Source: DATGZX01 sp035296965 (lineage in GTDB: Bacteria > Planctomycetota > Planctomycetia > Gemmatales > Gemmataceae). From it: a stretch of DNA of 64,000 nucleotides. A program made the position numbers and the translations under genes. The stretch covers positions 18,416 through 82,415 of the forward strand of contig DATGZX010000425.1 of NCBI GenBank assembly GCA_035296965.1. The letters run 5' to 3'. The stretch's first letter is position 1; each line of letters opens with the position of its first letter. This document shows positions 1 through 8,487 of this stretch, piece by piece. The notes beneath the pieces were generated by a model. It saw nothing but the letters and a program-made list of their open reading frames with translations. It searched no databases and was not told the origin of the DNA.

Positions 1-3000
1 GCATTGCAGTTCGCAGACGGAGACTGTTCCGTCGGTGTTGGACCAGGCCAAGAAGTTTCCGTCTCGACTGAACACCGGGTGAAAGGAGCGGGTAGTCTCG
101 AGGCCCAGAATCAGCCGTGGAGAAATGTCGCCTCGTCGAGAGAAGCCATAACCTCGATTCTCCCTGGACGACTCTCCCGAACCCAGCCGCAGAAAGGTGT
201 TGCCCTCGAGTCCCAGGCAAACTGCAAACGGCGCAAGACCACCGCGGAACTCGCCGGTGGCCACATCCACCAAAATCCCTTCGTCGTCACGGTTATCGGT
301 CTGAAAGGCGATGAGGCAGCCGGTTGGATCAAGGGCAAGCGTTCCGGACATTTGCGAGCGCACGGAAGAGATTGACCAGTGCTCCGCGCCTGTGAGACTA
401 TCGTAAGCCTGCACGGTTCGAATCTGCCGGCCCGGTCCCTGTTGGGTATGTTCGACGATTAGCGTGCCGCCGTCTGGCGTGGCGACGGCATCGAGAAGGT
501 GTTCATTAACGCCGGCAATTTCAAAAACGGGTTTGGCCGGCGTGGCGCCGAGCAAATTCCGCAGCCGGCACACTCGTGGCAACGGCAACGAAGCCTGCGC
601 CTCGCCTACGCCCGGCGGTGGCGGTCGATCGCTTGCCTCCTCTCGGAACAAGAGAAGCCGATCGGGTTTCTGAAATGCCAGCACGTCCCTTGAGCCAGGC
701 GGAAGATCCCAGGAAGCCAGCTCGCGTCCACGGTCCATGTCCCAAAGCCTTGCGCCTTCCCCGGCCGCGCAGGCAAATTGCTTACCGTCCGGGCTGAAGG
801 CAAGAGCGGCATCATCGTCTGCGTTCCCTTTGGGAACCACAAATCGCCAGCGCAAACAGCCCCGCTGCACGTCCCAGATCATCACCTGCCAGTTGTGAGC
901 CAGCGCTGCGAGCAGCCGGCCGTCCCTGGAAAAACAGAGGTGTGCTGCTTGACTTGCTAGTCCCCGGAGCGTTCGCAGGCCGCGGTCCCGTTCAAGCTCC
1001 CAAAGATAAACCCGCGCCGGCGTCCGGCTGCCCAAAATCAAACTTCTGTCATCGGCGCTGAAGGCGAGCGCCGTCGTCAGGCCATGGGAACGAAGACTGA
1101 GGAGCAGCGTACCTGTGGCGGCGTCCCAGATACATGCCGGGCCGCGACCGCCGGACGCGATCAGCGTTCCATCGGAGTTGAATGCCAGGACGTAGACCTC
1201 ATCGTGCGCGCCTCGACAGTACGTAATGGGCCGACGCGCCTCGATGTCCCAAACGGTCACCATGCCGGCGGAATCGCCCACGCCCAGCAGCTTTCCATCT
1301 GGACTGAATACGAGGCAATGGACTGTCACGCGGCCCATCTCGAAGGTGGATAGACGGGTCCCAGCCGGCACGGACCAAAGCGTGATGCGGCCTTGATCGT
1401 CTCCGGCGGCCAGCAGACCTCCATCCGGTGCCAGGGCCAGCGTGCGCGCTGCCTGGTTCACTTGAAAGAGCAAATGACCCGAAGCCGTATCCCACACGGC
1501 CAAGGCGCTCCGCCGGTTTTCTCCCGCGCTGGCCGCCGCCGCCACGGTCCCTTCACGCGCCAGCGCCAGTACCGGGAAACCCAGCTCATTGACCTGCCAG
1601 GTTGACGACTGCGGCTCTGTGGCAGCCGCGCTCAGGCGGCATTCCATCAATCGTTTCTGGTCGAGCAGGTTCCAAAGCAGCAAGGTTCGATCGTCTGCCG
1701 GGACCAATTGCAGAGGTGTCCCATCGCGCCGGAAAGCCACGGGCCCGGCTCCGGCCTGCCGCGAAACCTCCACCGCACCGGTGTCGAGGTTCCAAAGCTT
1801 TGCCCCTTCGAGAGGCTGACCCAGGTTGCTGTTGCGACCACCCAGGAGCACCTGCTCACCTTTGTGGTCCAGGGCCAACCATGAAACACTCACGCCCTCG
1901 AGTTGTTTGCCGACCCGCGCATCCAGCCCAGCACAAGCGTTGGCGGCCAAGCTGCGCAGGGTGGCATCTTTCTGAAGGGCAGCGGCCTCCGCAGCCAGCC
2001 GCCACGCTTCCTCCGACCAACCGTTCAAGTGAGAGTGCGCGCCCACCAACTGGAGCTGCCGGACAAGACCCTCGCGACGACTGACACGCTCCTGCGCCGT
2101 GCTGGCGAGTGCCACGAGCATCGAGGCGACCACAAGTGTGAGCAAGAGTGCGGCGACGGCTGCCACTAGACCCGCTCGGGCCGGATGACGGCGGCACCAG
2201 CGCCAGAGGCGCTCCGCCGCGCCCACGGGCCGCGCTCGGATAGGCTCTCGCTCGAGAAATCGATGCAAATCGTCGGCCAGGGCTCCGGCACTGGCATACC
2301 GGTGGGCAGGAGCATAGGCTAAAGCCTTCAAACAGATGGTCTCGACATCGCGCGGCATCCTGGGGAGTAGTCGGGATGGGGGTGTGAGTTCCCCGGCCCT
2401 GATCTGCTCCAGCGTGTCGAGGACGGAAGTACCCTCGAAGGGCGGCCTGCCCGCAAGCATTTCGTACAGGATCGCTCCCAGGGCGTACACATCCGCGGTG
2501 GGCCCAACCTCTTTGGCTTTGCCCGCAGCTTGCTCTGGGGCCATGTAGCAGGGTGTGCCGACGATGGTTCCGGAGACAGTGTGACTCGCATCGTCTTCGA
2601 GCAGCTTGGCAAGGCCGAAGTCAGTGATCTTGGGATTGGACAGCAGATAGGAGTCAGGAGTCGGCAGCCGTGCCTCGTCATCTCCATCAGCGGGATTCCT
2701 GCGGCCCACTGACTGCTGTCTGCTGTCTATTTGCAGCAGGATATTCCCGGGTTTGATGTCTCGGTGGATGACGCCGTGCTCGTGGGCGTAGTGCATGGCT
2801 CGGGCCAATTTTGCAACCAGCTCGGCGGCCAGCCGGGCGGGCTGAGGCTTGCCCATGAGTCGTTGGGCCAGGCTGCCGCCGTCCACGTATTCCATGCCCA
2901 GGTAGTGAACCCCGTCCTGGTGGCCCACTTCGTAGATTTGCACGATGTTCGGATGTTGCAGGCGTGCGGCCGCCTCTGCCTCGACGCTAAAGCGGGCTTG

Positions 3001-3519
3001 ATGCCGGGGATTCCTCTCCGCTGTCGAGCGGATGATCTTGAGAGCGACGATGCGCTTGAGTTGTTGCTGGCGCGCCTTGTAAACGGTCCCCATGCCGCCG
3101 CGGCCCAGCTCGGCGAGGATCTGGTACCCTGCGATAACCGGCCATTTCTCATTGCGCGCCGGCTCCCGCGGCGACGCTACCTCATCGTGCGCCAGTTCAC
3201 ATGCCGTGGGAGTGTCCTCGGTCAAGCCCCATAAATAATCGACATCGTCTTCCACGACTTCCTTTAGCTCCGGAAACTCGCGGACGTAATCTTCCCAGGA
3301 GCGCTTCCAGCCGAGCTTCGATCGTCTCTCGAGGTCGATCCTCACCAGCTCCCGCAGCAGGGCGACACGTTCGTTCCCGTTCGTGTTGTCGAGATAGTCG
3401 GCAATAGCTGGCGGCCTCCCCGTCCGCCAGTCGGCTTCAAAGCGGTCGGCGACGCCATCGACCCATTCGAGAAGGCTTTGTACATCTGGTCCGGTTGAAT
3501 GTTGGCCGGGTTGGAACAT
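1..3519 (-). CDS. Membrane serine/threonine protein kinase with WD40 repeats (3' end beyond window)
   Basis: An uninterrupted frame of 1173 codons runs from ATG 3519, behind the ribosome site AGGAGGGG, off the left edge, so the C-terminus is missing. Residues about 1-120 are an N-terminal region common to planctomycete kinases. The kinase domain (about 127-420) has the glycine loop GRGGMGTVYKA, the VAIb-type lysine in VALKII, the catalytic loop HRDIKPGN near residue 252, DFG and the APE-like MAPEQ. A single hydrophobic helix at about 440-465 would place the kinase in the cytoplasm and the WD40 part outside it. From about residue 540 there are repeated WD40 blades with LWNL, VWDT and IWDA endings. 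Between HRDIKPGN and DFG lies an unusual insert of about 30 residues encoded by a palindromic element. The gene follows an ECF sigma factor by 62 bp, so the two probably form one signalling operon. Substrates are unknown. Confidence 0.93.
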   Translation of the reverse strand, partial: MFQPGQHSTGPDVQSLLEWVDGVADRFEADWRTGRPPAIADYLDNTNGNERVALLRELVRIDLERRSKLGWKRSWEDYVREFPELKEVVEDDVDYLWGLTEDTPTACELAHDEVASPREPARNEKWPVIAGYQILAELGRGGMGTVYKARQQQLKRIVALKIIRSTAERNPRHQARFSVEAEAAARLQHPNIVQIYEVGHQDGVHYLGMEYVDGGSLAQRLMGKPQPARLAAELVAKLARAMHYAHEHGVIHRDIKPGNILLQIDSRQQSVGRRNPADGDDEARLPTPDSYLLSNPKITDFGLAKLLEDDASHTVSGTIVGTPCYMAPEQAAGKAKEVGPTADVYALGAILYEMLAGRPPFEGTSVLDTLEQIRAGELTPPSRLLPRMPRDVETICLKALAYAPAHRYASAGALADDLHRFLEREPIRARPVGAAERLWRWCRRHPARAGLVAAVAALLLTLVVASMLVALASTAQERVSRREGLVRQLQLVGAHSHLNGWSEEAWRLAAEAAALQKDATLRSLAANACAGLDARVGKQLEGVSVSWLALDHKGEQVLLGGRNSNLGQPLEGAKLWNLDTGAVEVSRQAGAGPVAFRRDGTPLQLVPADDRTLLLWNLLDQKRLMECRLSAAATEPQSSTWQVNELGFPVLALAREGTVAAAASAGENRRSALAVWDTASGHLLFQVNQAARTLALAPDGGLLAAGDDQGRITLWSVPAGTRLSTFEMGRVTVHCLVFSPDGKLLGVGDSAGMVTVWDIEARRPITYCRGAHDEVYVLAFNSDGTLIASGGRGPACIWDAATGTLLLSLRSHGLTTALAFSADDRSLILGSRTPARVYLWELERDRGLRTLRGLASQAAHLCFSRDGRLLAALAHNWQVMIWDVQRGCLRWRFVVPKGNADDDAALAFSPDGKQFACAAGEGARLWDMDRGRELASWDLPPGSRDVLAFQKPDRLLLFREEASDRPPPPGVGEAQASLPLPRVCRLRNLLGATPAKPVFEIAGVNEHLLDAVATPDGGTLIVEHTQQGPGRQIRTVQAYDSLTGAEHWSISSVRSQMSGTLALDPTGCLIAFQTDNRDDEGILVDVATGEFRGGLAPFAVCLGLEGNTFLRLGSGESSRENRGYGFSRRGDISPRLILGLETTRSFHPVFSRDGNFLAWSNTDGTVSVCELQC
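2639..2727. repeat. Palindromic element inserted inside the kinase gene
   Basis: An 89-bp segment has ends of 19 bp that are inverted repeats of one another at 17 of 19 positions (2639-2657 and 2709-2727, GACAGCAGA-type ends). It lies in frame in the kinase gene, between the catalytic loop (HRDIKPGN) and the DFG motif, where most kinases have only a few residues. The encoded peptide is polar and low in complexity. I infer an insertion of a small mobile or REP-like element that kept the frame. No transposase is nearby. Confidence 0.6.
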
Positions 3520-3581
3520 GCTTGCTCCCCTCCTGCTGAGCACGCGCGGTCCTCGGACTTTCTATGATCTCAATCAAGAAA

Positions 3582-4253
3582 TCAGCGAAGAAGGCGACAG
3601 CCATGTTGAGGAGATGGCTCCAGCTCTGCGCTCGTGTTCGCCAGGGCCACGCGTTGCCAGCGCACCAAGATGAGCGCCATCTTGCGGTCAACCGTCCGCT
3701 CGGTGCAGCCCAGGCGATCGGCAATCTCACGATACTTCCAACCGGCCAGATAGAGTTCGGCAAAGGGCCGCAAGTGATCGGGCAGACCGTTGACGTAGAA
3801 GTGGTAGCAATCGTCGAGGAGGATTCGTTCCTGGGGCGTCAGACCACTGTCGGCGATCTGCTCCAACCCGAGCACGTTGGCATCGCCGGAGAGTGCCGCG
3901 CTTTCAAGAACAGACTCGCCCTGCACGCGACCGGCGCCGCGTTTCCGCACTCCCAGCTCATGTTTGATCTGATTAGCGGCCTGGCAAGTCGTGATGTGAC
4001 TAAGTAAACCCAGGAGCTGCCGGCGATTGGCGAGCTGAGGGAGACGACCAGCCCGAAGGCTCTTGTAGAAACCCCAGAATGCTTGCTGTGCAACGTCTTC
4101 TTCGTCGGTAGCGCGGCGCGGCGTCTCCTTGAGTTTGCGCCGGGCCAATCCGACCAGGTACGGCCAGTAACGGGCATGCAGCTTGCCAAGGGCAGCTTCT
4201 TCTCCCGCCTTGAGCTGCTTGATCCACAGACTCACGGAACCGGCTGACGACAT
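3582..4253 (-). CDS. ECF-type RNA polymerase sigma factor
   Basis: A 223-residue protein with the two-domain layout of planctomycete ECF sigma factors. The sigma-2 region (about 20-95) contains DEEDVAQQAFWGFYKSL, which binds core polymerase and the -10 element. The sigma-4 region (about 150-205) contains a helix-turn-helix, YREIADRLGCTERTVDRKM, for -35 recognition. A longer upstream frame exists, but ATG 4253 has the ribosome site GGAGGGAG and starts just before the conserved region, so I chose it. The gene ends 62 bp before the Ser/Thr kinase on the same strand. ECF genes next to membrane kinases are a recurring planctomycete arrangement, in which the kinase is thought to control the sigma factor by phosphorylation; that link is inference here. 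No anti-sigma factor is visible. Confidence 0.92.
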   Translation of the reverse strand: MSSAGSVSLWIKQLKAGEEAALGKLHARYWPYLVGLARRKLKETPRRATDEEDVAQQAFWGFYKSLRAGRLPQLANRRQLLGLLSHITTCQAANQIKHELGVRKRGAGRVQGESVLESAALSGDANVLGLEQIADSGLTPQERILLDDCYHFYVNGLPDHLRPFAELYLAGWKYREIADRLGCTERTVDRKMALILVRWQRVALANTSAELEPSPQHGCRLLR

Positions 4254-4743
4254 GGTCTCCCTCCAGTGTTGAACTTCCTTGAACAGCCAGTCATGCGATC
4301 GGGGATTATTGTACGCGCTTTCCGCATCTCCTGAAATAGGTCGTCGCTGCAAGTGGCCCCGGGGAAAAATGTCTCCCCTGGCACCCAGTCGTTGATTGTA
4401 GTACTGGGAGCACTGCCCCAGCTTGGACGAGCAAGCCTGGAGGACGGTCGCCCAACCTTGCGCTCGGCCAGTCGACCATGCATGATCGCACAATAGCCAG
4501 GGGTACCAATCCTGGATCGCGATGTCCTTAAAACACTTGTACGCGCGCTCTTGGAGCGTTCTCGAGCGGAAGGTGGATTGAGGATTCTGTGAAACCCCGC
4601 ACGCTGGTCCGGGAGTCTTTCGCTCGCGTGTGAGTCCGTAGCTCCGCCTTCAGGCCGTGTCACCGGCTAGGGCCGGAGCTACGAGCTCATCCACTTAGAC
4701 GTGATAAACTACTCATGCTACCGGTTCCCGCAAGTTGCCGTTC
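4254..4743. other. Intergenic region upstream of the ECF sigma factor
   Basis: About 490 bp without a convincing gene. Leftward frames here lack family resemblance and overlap the sigma-factor leader. It should hold the sigma factor promoter, but I cannot point to a clear -35/-10 pair. It includes an inverted repeat at 4637-4683, listed separately, and a short hairpin around 4361-4381 (GGGGA...TCCCC). Confidence 0.5.
4637..4683. repeat. Inverted repeat with GTAGCTCCG arms
   Basis: Arms at 4637-4648 (CGTAGCTCCGCC) and 4671-4683 (GGCCGGAGCTACG) pair over about 10-11 bp with a loop of about 22 nt. It lies just past the 3' end of the Tyr/Pro/Gln repeat gene on the minus strand, so it could act as a terminator, but it lacks a T-run. 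It may be a dispersed palindromic repeat. Confidence 0.4.
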
Positions 4744-5163
4744 CTAATTCCGGGGAATCGGGGTGGGAGAAGGCGGTGGCGCGTTTGGCTGCGGCTGGTT
4801 CGGTTGCACATACGTGGGAGTCTGGGCGGGTTGGATATACTGCGGGGCCGCGGGCTGCGGCTGGCGTGGTTGCACATACACAGGCGCCTGCGCAGGCTGC
4901 AAGTATACCGGAGCGGGATAAGGCTGCACGTAGACGGGCGCTGGGTAAGGCTGCACGTAAACAGGCGGGGGCCCTACATACACGTAGGGTCGGTAATACG
5001 GGCCATAGTAAGAGTAGCTGCGATAATACGGGCCGTAGTACGGTCCGTAATAAGGCCCAGGGATGCCGATCCCCACGCCGATGCCGATCCGCACGCCTGC
5101 ATGGGCTGTGGCCAGTGGCAGTGCCAGTAAGACAAGAGCAGTGAAGCAAAGTTTTCGGAGCAT
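4744..5163 (-). CDS. Secreted Tyr/Pro/Gln-rich repeat protein
   Basis: A protein of 139 residues. It starts with a clear signal peptide (MLRKLCFTALVLLALPLATAHA), followed by a Gly/Ile stretch, a Tyr-rich segment with GPYYGPYY units, and a run of about eight PVYVQP-type repeats ending in a Pro-rich tail. I chose ATG 5163 because AGGAGG lies about 8 nt upstream; another ATG 18 nt earlier would put that ribosome site inside the gene. It has no enzymatic motif. Low-complexity YVQP proteins of this sort are common in planctomycetes and may be structural envelope or surface proteins, but the function is unknown. It faces no obvious operon partner; the sigma factor gene lies 490 bp downstream. Confidence 0.7.
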   Translation of the reverse strand: MLRKLCFTALVLLALPLATAHAGVRIGIGVGIGIPGPYYGPYYGPYYRSYSYYGPYYRPYVYVGPPPVYVQPYPAPVYVQPYPAPVYLQPAQAPVYVQPRQPQPAAPQYIQPAQTPTYVQPNQPQPNAPPPSPTPIPRN

Positions 5164-5370
5164 TGGGAGGACCCTCCTCATCATGGGCAACTTTCTCGTT
5201 CGGTACCCTTGCTCGTGCCGCGTAAATAAACTCTATCGAGTCTGGGCGAGCAAGATCAATTGGTCGAGTTTTGATTGCGCCGCGCATCAGAGTGTCCGAC
5301 CAGGGTACATGGCTTGCGATAGCCATCGCGCCTGAATCAAGTTTTGGGGAAGGGCCGAGGCAAGAGTACG

Positions 5371-5508
5371 ATGAAGAGTAGGATTAGGAAGAAGAGTAGG
5401 AGCAAGATTAAGAAGAAGATTAAGAGGTACAATTGAGACGGGTAACATCTTTCTCTTACTCGTGCTCATAATCCTCTTCCTAATCTTCTCCTTGATCCTT
5501 CTCTTCAT
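5371..5508. repeat. Long imperfect inverted repeat, purine arm then pyrimidine arm
   Basis: Arms of 56 bp at 5371-5426 and 5453-5508 align without gaps at 43 of 56 positions when one is reverse-complemented, leaving a 26-nt loop. One arm is almost pure purine (AAGATTAAG-type units) and the other pyrimidine. It lies between the 3' end of the radical SAM gene and the 5' end of the YVQP gene, both on the minus strand. A transcript would fold into a long hairpin. No protein is apparent in it. Confidence 0.75.
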
Positions 5509-5548
5509 TTCCCATGACTAGTTGGTCTGAGGCAAAGCCTCGCTAGGG

Positions 5549-6580
5549 TCAGCCGACTCGGCTGCATGTCCGATTGAATACCGGGAGCAAAGGCTGCCAG
5601 GAGGCACGGGGCCTCTCTAGTTGTTGTGGAGAACGGAAGTCCGGATTCAACGCGCCGCTCACGCTGACCGTAATGCCTCGTTCCGCTCCCAGGGCCATGA
5701 GTGCTGCATAGCCGCGTTGCCGGCGCGTTTTGGGTAAGAAGCAGGCTGCACGCGCCATGCCCACTTGAAGAGTAGGGCCTCCGGAGTAGGCATCGAGAAC
5801 GGCCTCGGCACCGCCATGAGACGCCAGCGCCTGATGAAGATTCTCGGTCATCCCCGGCCTCAGGAATAAGTAACCCGCCTGGACGTGGCGAATGCCGATC
5901 TCAGCCAAGGAATCCAGAAGAGCGATAAAGTTCGAGCGGGTGTCGCTTACGCCGGGCACAAGCGGCTCGAGAGAAACCTGGACCTTGATGCCAAGGTCGC
6001 GCAACTTACCGATTTGACGCACGCGCAGGCGAGGAGATGCGCAAAATGGCTCCAGCGAACGCTGTAGACCACGATCCATGGTGGTGAGAGGAATCGTGAT
6101 ACGCAGCCGTTCGCGATGCCTCGCCAGAACCTGCAGCGCGCTTGGGCGGATGTACCCGCGCGTCATCAGCAACGCATCGATCCCGTGACTGGCCAGCACC
6201 TCGACGGTGCGGCAAGCCTCGGACTGGACTTCCAGCAAAGGCGGGAAAGGATCTGCGTTCGGACTAACGTAGACGGCCCATGGGCGGTTGGACCGCTCGC
6301 GCAGTTCTGCAGCCAGGCATTCGGCCGTGTTGCTATACAGGTAGATGGCACTGCCACCAGCTAGGCCGGACGGGCAGTGGGCGGAACAGAATGCGCAGCG
6401 ATGGGTGCAGCCCCTGGTCAGTTCCAGGCTCTTGAGGTGAGGAGAATGGGGGATCGGTGAAGGTCCGAGTATCGGCGTTCCCGGGCGCGGCACGCACTCA
6501 ATGCGAGGCAGAGTGCGTGCGTTCGACTCGTTCCCAGATTCAGTTTGAGCGGCCTCAGGTTGGAGCATGATGTTTCGCAT
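5549..6580 (-). CDS. Radical SAM protein, SplB-like family
   Basis: A 343-residue enzyme with the radical SAM cluster motif CTHRCAFC at about residues 58-65, the cysteines that bind the [4Fe-4S] cluster and S-adenosylmethionine. The following YVSPNADPFPPL and later SLEPLVPG segments resemble the SPL-type (spore photoproduct lyase-like) group of uncharacterised radical SAM proteins. Sporulation is not implied. The start is ATG 6580, with AAGGAG 7 nt upstream. The C-terminal cysteines could bind another cofactor, but this is not established. The gene stands alone on the minus strand behind a region with a possible operator. The substrate is unknown; I am confident of the superfamily only. Confidence 0.85.
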   Translation of the reverse strand: MRNIMLQPEAAQTESGNESNARTLPRIECVPRPGTPILGPSPIPHSPHLKSLELTRGCTHRCAFCSAHCPSGLAGGSAIYLYSNTAECLAAELRERSNRPWAVYVSPNADPFPPLLEVQSEACRTVEVLASHGIDALLMTRGYIRPSALQVLARHRERLRITIPLTTMDRGLQRSLEPFCASPRLRVRQIGKLRDLGIKVQVSLEPLVPGVSDTRSNFIALLDSLAEIGIRHVQAGYLFLRPGMTENLHQALASHGGAEAVLDAYSGGPTLQVGMARAACFLPKTRRQRGYAALMALGAERGITVSVSGALNPDFRSPQQLERPRASWQPLLPVFNRTCSRVG

Positions 6581-6600
6581 AGCTCGCTCCTTACCGATAC

Positions 6601-6621
6601 ATTAGTTCACTATGTTAGTAT
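6601..6621. promoter_or_regulatory. Possible operator upstream of the radical SAM gene
   Basis: The sequence ATTAGTTCACTATGTTAGTA contains TTAGT twice, 13 bp apart, and is partly palindromic. It lies 20 bp before the radical SAM start codon, in otherwise AT-poor DNA. Similar short repeats serve as binding sites for small winged-helix repressors, but no such regulator gene is in the window, so this is only a suggestion. Confidence 0.25.
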
Positions 6622-6665
6622 ATGCCTCCCTCGCTCGCGAATCAATGGGTGCTGTCCGGCAAATA

Positions 6666-6776
6666 GAGCCTGCTGAAAAAGGGGTCCGACCCCCTACGAA
6701 GCTTCACTGATTTCCCGCTTTCTTGGGGATCTGTGGCCATTCGTGGAAGGGGTCAGACCCCTTTTTCAGCAGGCTC
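6666..6776. mobile_element. MITE-like 111-bp element, copy 1
   Basis: A 111-bp unit bounded by 28-bp terminal inverted repeats starting GAGCCTGCTGAAAAAGGGGT. Here the two ends differ at one position. Each end itself contains a small palindrome (GGGGTC-GACCCC). A second copy of exactly the same length is at 50971-51081. The interiors differ at only about six or seven positions. There is no coding capacity. It sits between the stop of the DUF1570 gene and the start of the radical SAM gene. I see no convincing target-site duplication, and the parent transposase is not in the window. Confidence 0.8.
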
Positions 6777-6796
6777 AAAGGGCAGGGGGCTACGCA

Positions 6797-8362
6797 TCAG
6801 CGTCGTGAAGTGCCGGATTTCGGCTGCACATGCTGCTGCACGAGTTTCGCGACATACTGCCTGTAGCGTTTTTCTTGGCGAACCAGGTCGGAGCCGAAAG
6901 CCTCCTGGAAGTCTTCCAGCCGGTGCTCGGGGGTTTTCCGCGAGTAGATGAGGCTCAGGTATTCGCGCAATGCCTGAGGCTGCTCTTCCATGAGCATCCG
7001 GAAAAGGGCCCAGCTCTGCGCGTATCCCAGAATAAGCGCCTTCTGCTCGCGTGTGCCGCGGAACCAATCATCATTTTCGAGCAGTTTCCGGAGATGAATG
7101 AGCCCCTTGCCGCCCGAAGAAGGTGGTGCCCCTCCAGGCTCTGCAGTCCCAGGCGCCGCGGGGGCCCCGGCACGGTTGCTCAGCGCCTCGGCGAGTGCCT
7201 GGAGACGATCGGGATTGAGCTCGCCGATTCCTTGCCACGAGCCGTTGGCAGTCGGCTCACAGTAGCATGCGAGCCCTTCGGCGAGCCAGAGCGGCGTGTC
7301 TCCCTGGCGGTTGAGCATTCCACAGTTGTAAGACAATTGATGGGCCACTTCGTGCATGATCGTGCCTACGCTGGCCCCCTGGCGAAATTCCTGAGCCTTG
7401 CGGTGCACCATGTCCAGGTAGCGCTGGCGTTCCCATTGCGAGCCGATGTTCCGAGCATCGCGCTCGGCGCGTTGTTTCTGAGACAAGAGCGCCTCATTCT
7501 GGCCGTAGTCATACACCACAAGGCGATTGGAGATCGGGTGGTAGATGCCGGTCACCAAGCTCGACATCTTATGGCCAAGGTAGCTTTCCAGGCCAGCCTG
7601 GTTGTCGAAAATGGCTACCATCAGTCTGCTGGCCGGCTCCCGGCATGGGAACCCTTTGCGGCGAAAATGGTCGTAGAAGAGTGCATAAAGCAACTCGCAA
7701 TCATCGAGGCGTAGCTTGCTGAATCCATCCTCGGCATTGCTCAGGGCGAGAAAGTGCCGGCTGGTGTACCGAGTCACTGGGGCCAGTTTGTGCCCGGCGA
7801 CGATGCCTGCCATGAATCGATTGAACTCGTCCTCCTCGAATTCGCTCAGGCTCAACACCTGGAACCCGCTGCACACGACATAGCAATCCGGTCGGTCATC
7901 CTCGTCAGAAAGGACAATGCGCACGGGGTGTCCCACCAAGCCGTCGACCAGCCAAATGTACTCGCGTGGCCGCCCGTCCAGGGCCGGTAGAAGGACAGGA
8001 GCAAGTTGCCAATCCGACGACGTCTGCACGCGCTTGGGAATGATCCGCTTGCCTGCGGCCATCAACACGACATCCAGTCTGTCACTGGGAGAATAAGATC
8101 GCCCATAGGCCGCGTAGGCCGTGAAGCGGATCACCGCCGCACCTATGGGGATGGTAATAGCCCGATGAAGGAATGCCTTGTGGCCGACAGAATCGTTGTC
8201 TCGGCTGGAAACGATCCCCTCGCCTAGAGGGCTCTTCTCGCTGGAGGGTTGAGCCTGGAACCCTTCTCCTTCCCAGCCGTCCAGGGTGCCCTTGCTAAAC
8301 CCAAGGTCCGCCACGCTGCCGAGCTGTAGGGCGATGCAGCAGTTCAAGAGGATGGTAAGCAT
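6797..8362 (-). CDS. DUF1570-domain protein, putative zinc metalloprotease-like
   Basis: A 521-residue protein starting at ATG 8362 with a short hydrophobic N-terminus that may be a signal peptide. The first 190 residues look like a carbohydrate-binding or jelly-roll type region (inference). The second half, beginning at HFLALSNAEDGFSKLRL, matches the DUF1570 family, known mainly from planctomycetes. It has a zincin-type motif HEVAHQ near residue 337 and a following LAEGLACYCEP segment in which the glutamate could be the third metal ligand. It is therefore probably a peptidase or a degenerate relative. It is likely exported. It lies 125 bp beyond uppP on the same strand, so it may be a separate unit. 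Substrate unknown. Confidence 0.8.
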   Translation of the reverse strand: MLTILLNCCIALQLGSVADLGFSKGTLDGWEGEGFQAQPSSEKSPLGEGIVSSRDNDSVGHKAFLHRAITIPIGAAVIRFTAYAAYGRSYSPSDRLDVVLMAAGKRIIPKRVQTSSDWQLAPVLLPALDGRPREYIWLVDGLVGHPVRIVLSDEDDRPDCYVVCSGFQVLSLSEFEEDEFNRFMAGIVAGHKLAPVTRYTSRHFLALSNAEDGFSKLRLDDCELLYALFYDHFRRKGFPCREPASRLMVAIFDNQAGLESYLGHKMSSLVTGIYHPISNRLVVYDYGQNEALLSQKQRAERDARNIGSQWERQRYLDMVHRKAQEFRQGASVGTIMHEVAHQLSYNCGMLNRQGDTPLWLAEGLACYCEPTANGSWQGIGELNPDRLQALAEALSNRAGAPAAPGTAEPGGAPPSSGGKGLIHLRKLLENDDWFRGTREQKALILGYAQSWALFRMLMEEQPQALREYLSLIYSRKTPEHRLEDFQEAFGSDLVRQEKRYRQYVAKLVQQHVQPKSGTSRR

Positions 8363-8487
8363 GGGTGGAATTCTGTCCCCGATTGCGGGCGCATTGGTAG
8401 CGCATGCGGGGAGAAGTGGATGTGCAAGTATGGGTCATGAAGCAGCGGTAGTCCAATCGGAGCGAACGTCGTCTCGCCTTTTGTGGC

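Noticed and set aside
4744..5163. YVQP repeats as a possible tandem DNA repeat or CRISPR-like array
   Set aside because: The repeats are codons of one open frame with a signal peptide; units vary and have no unique spacers.
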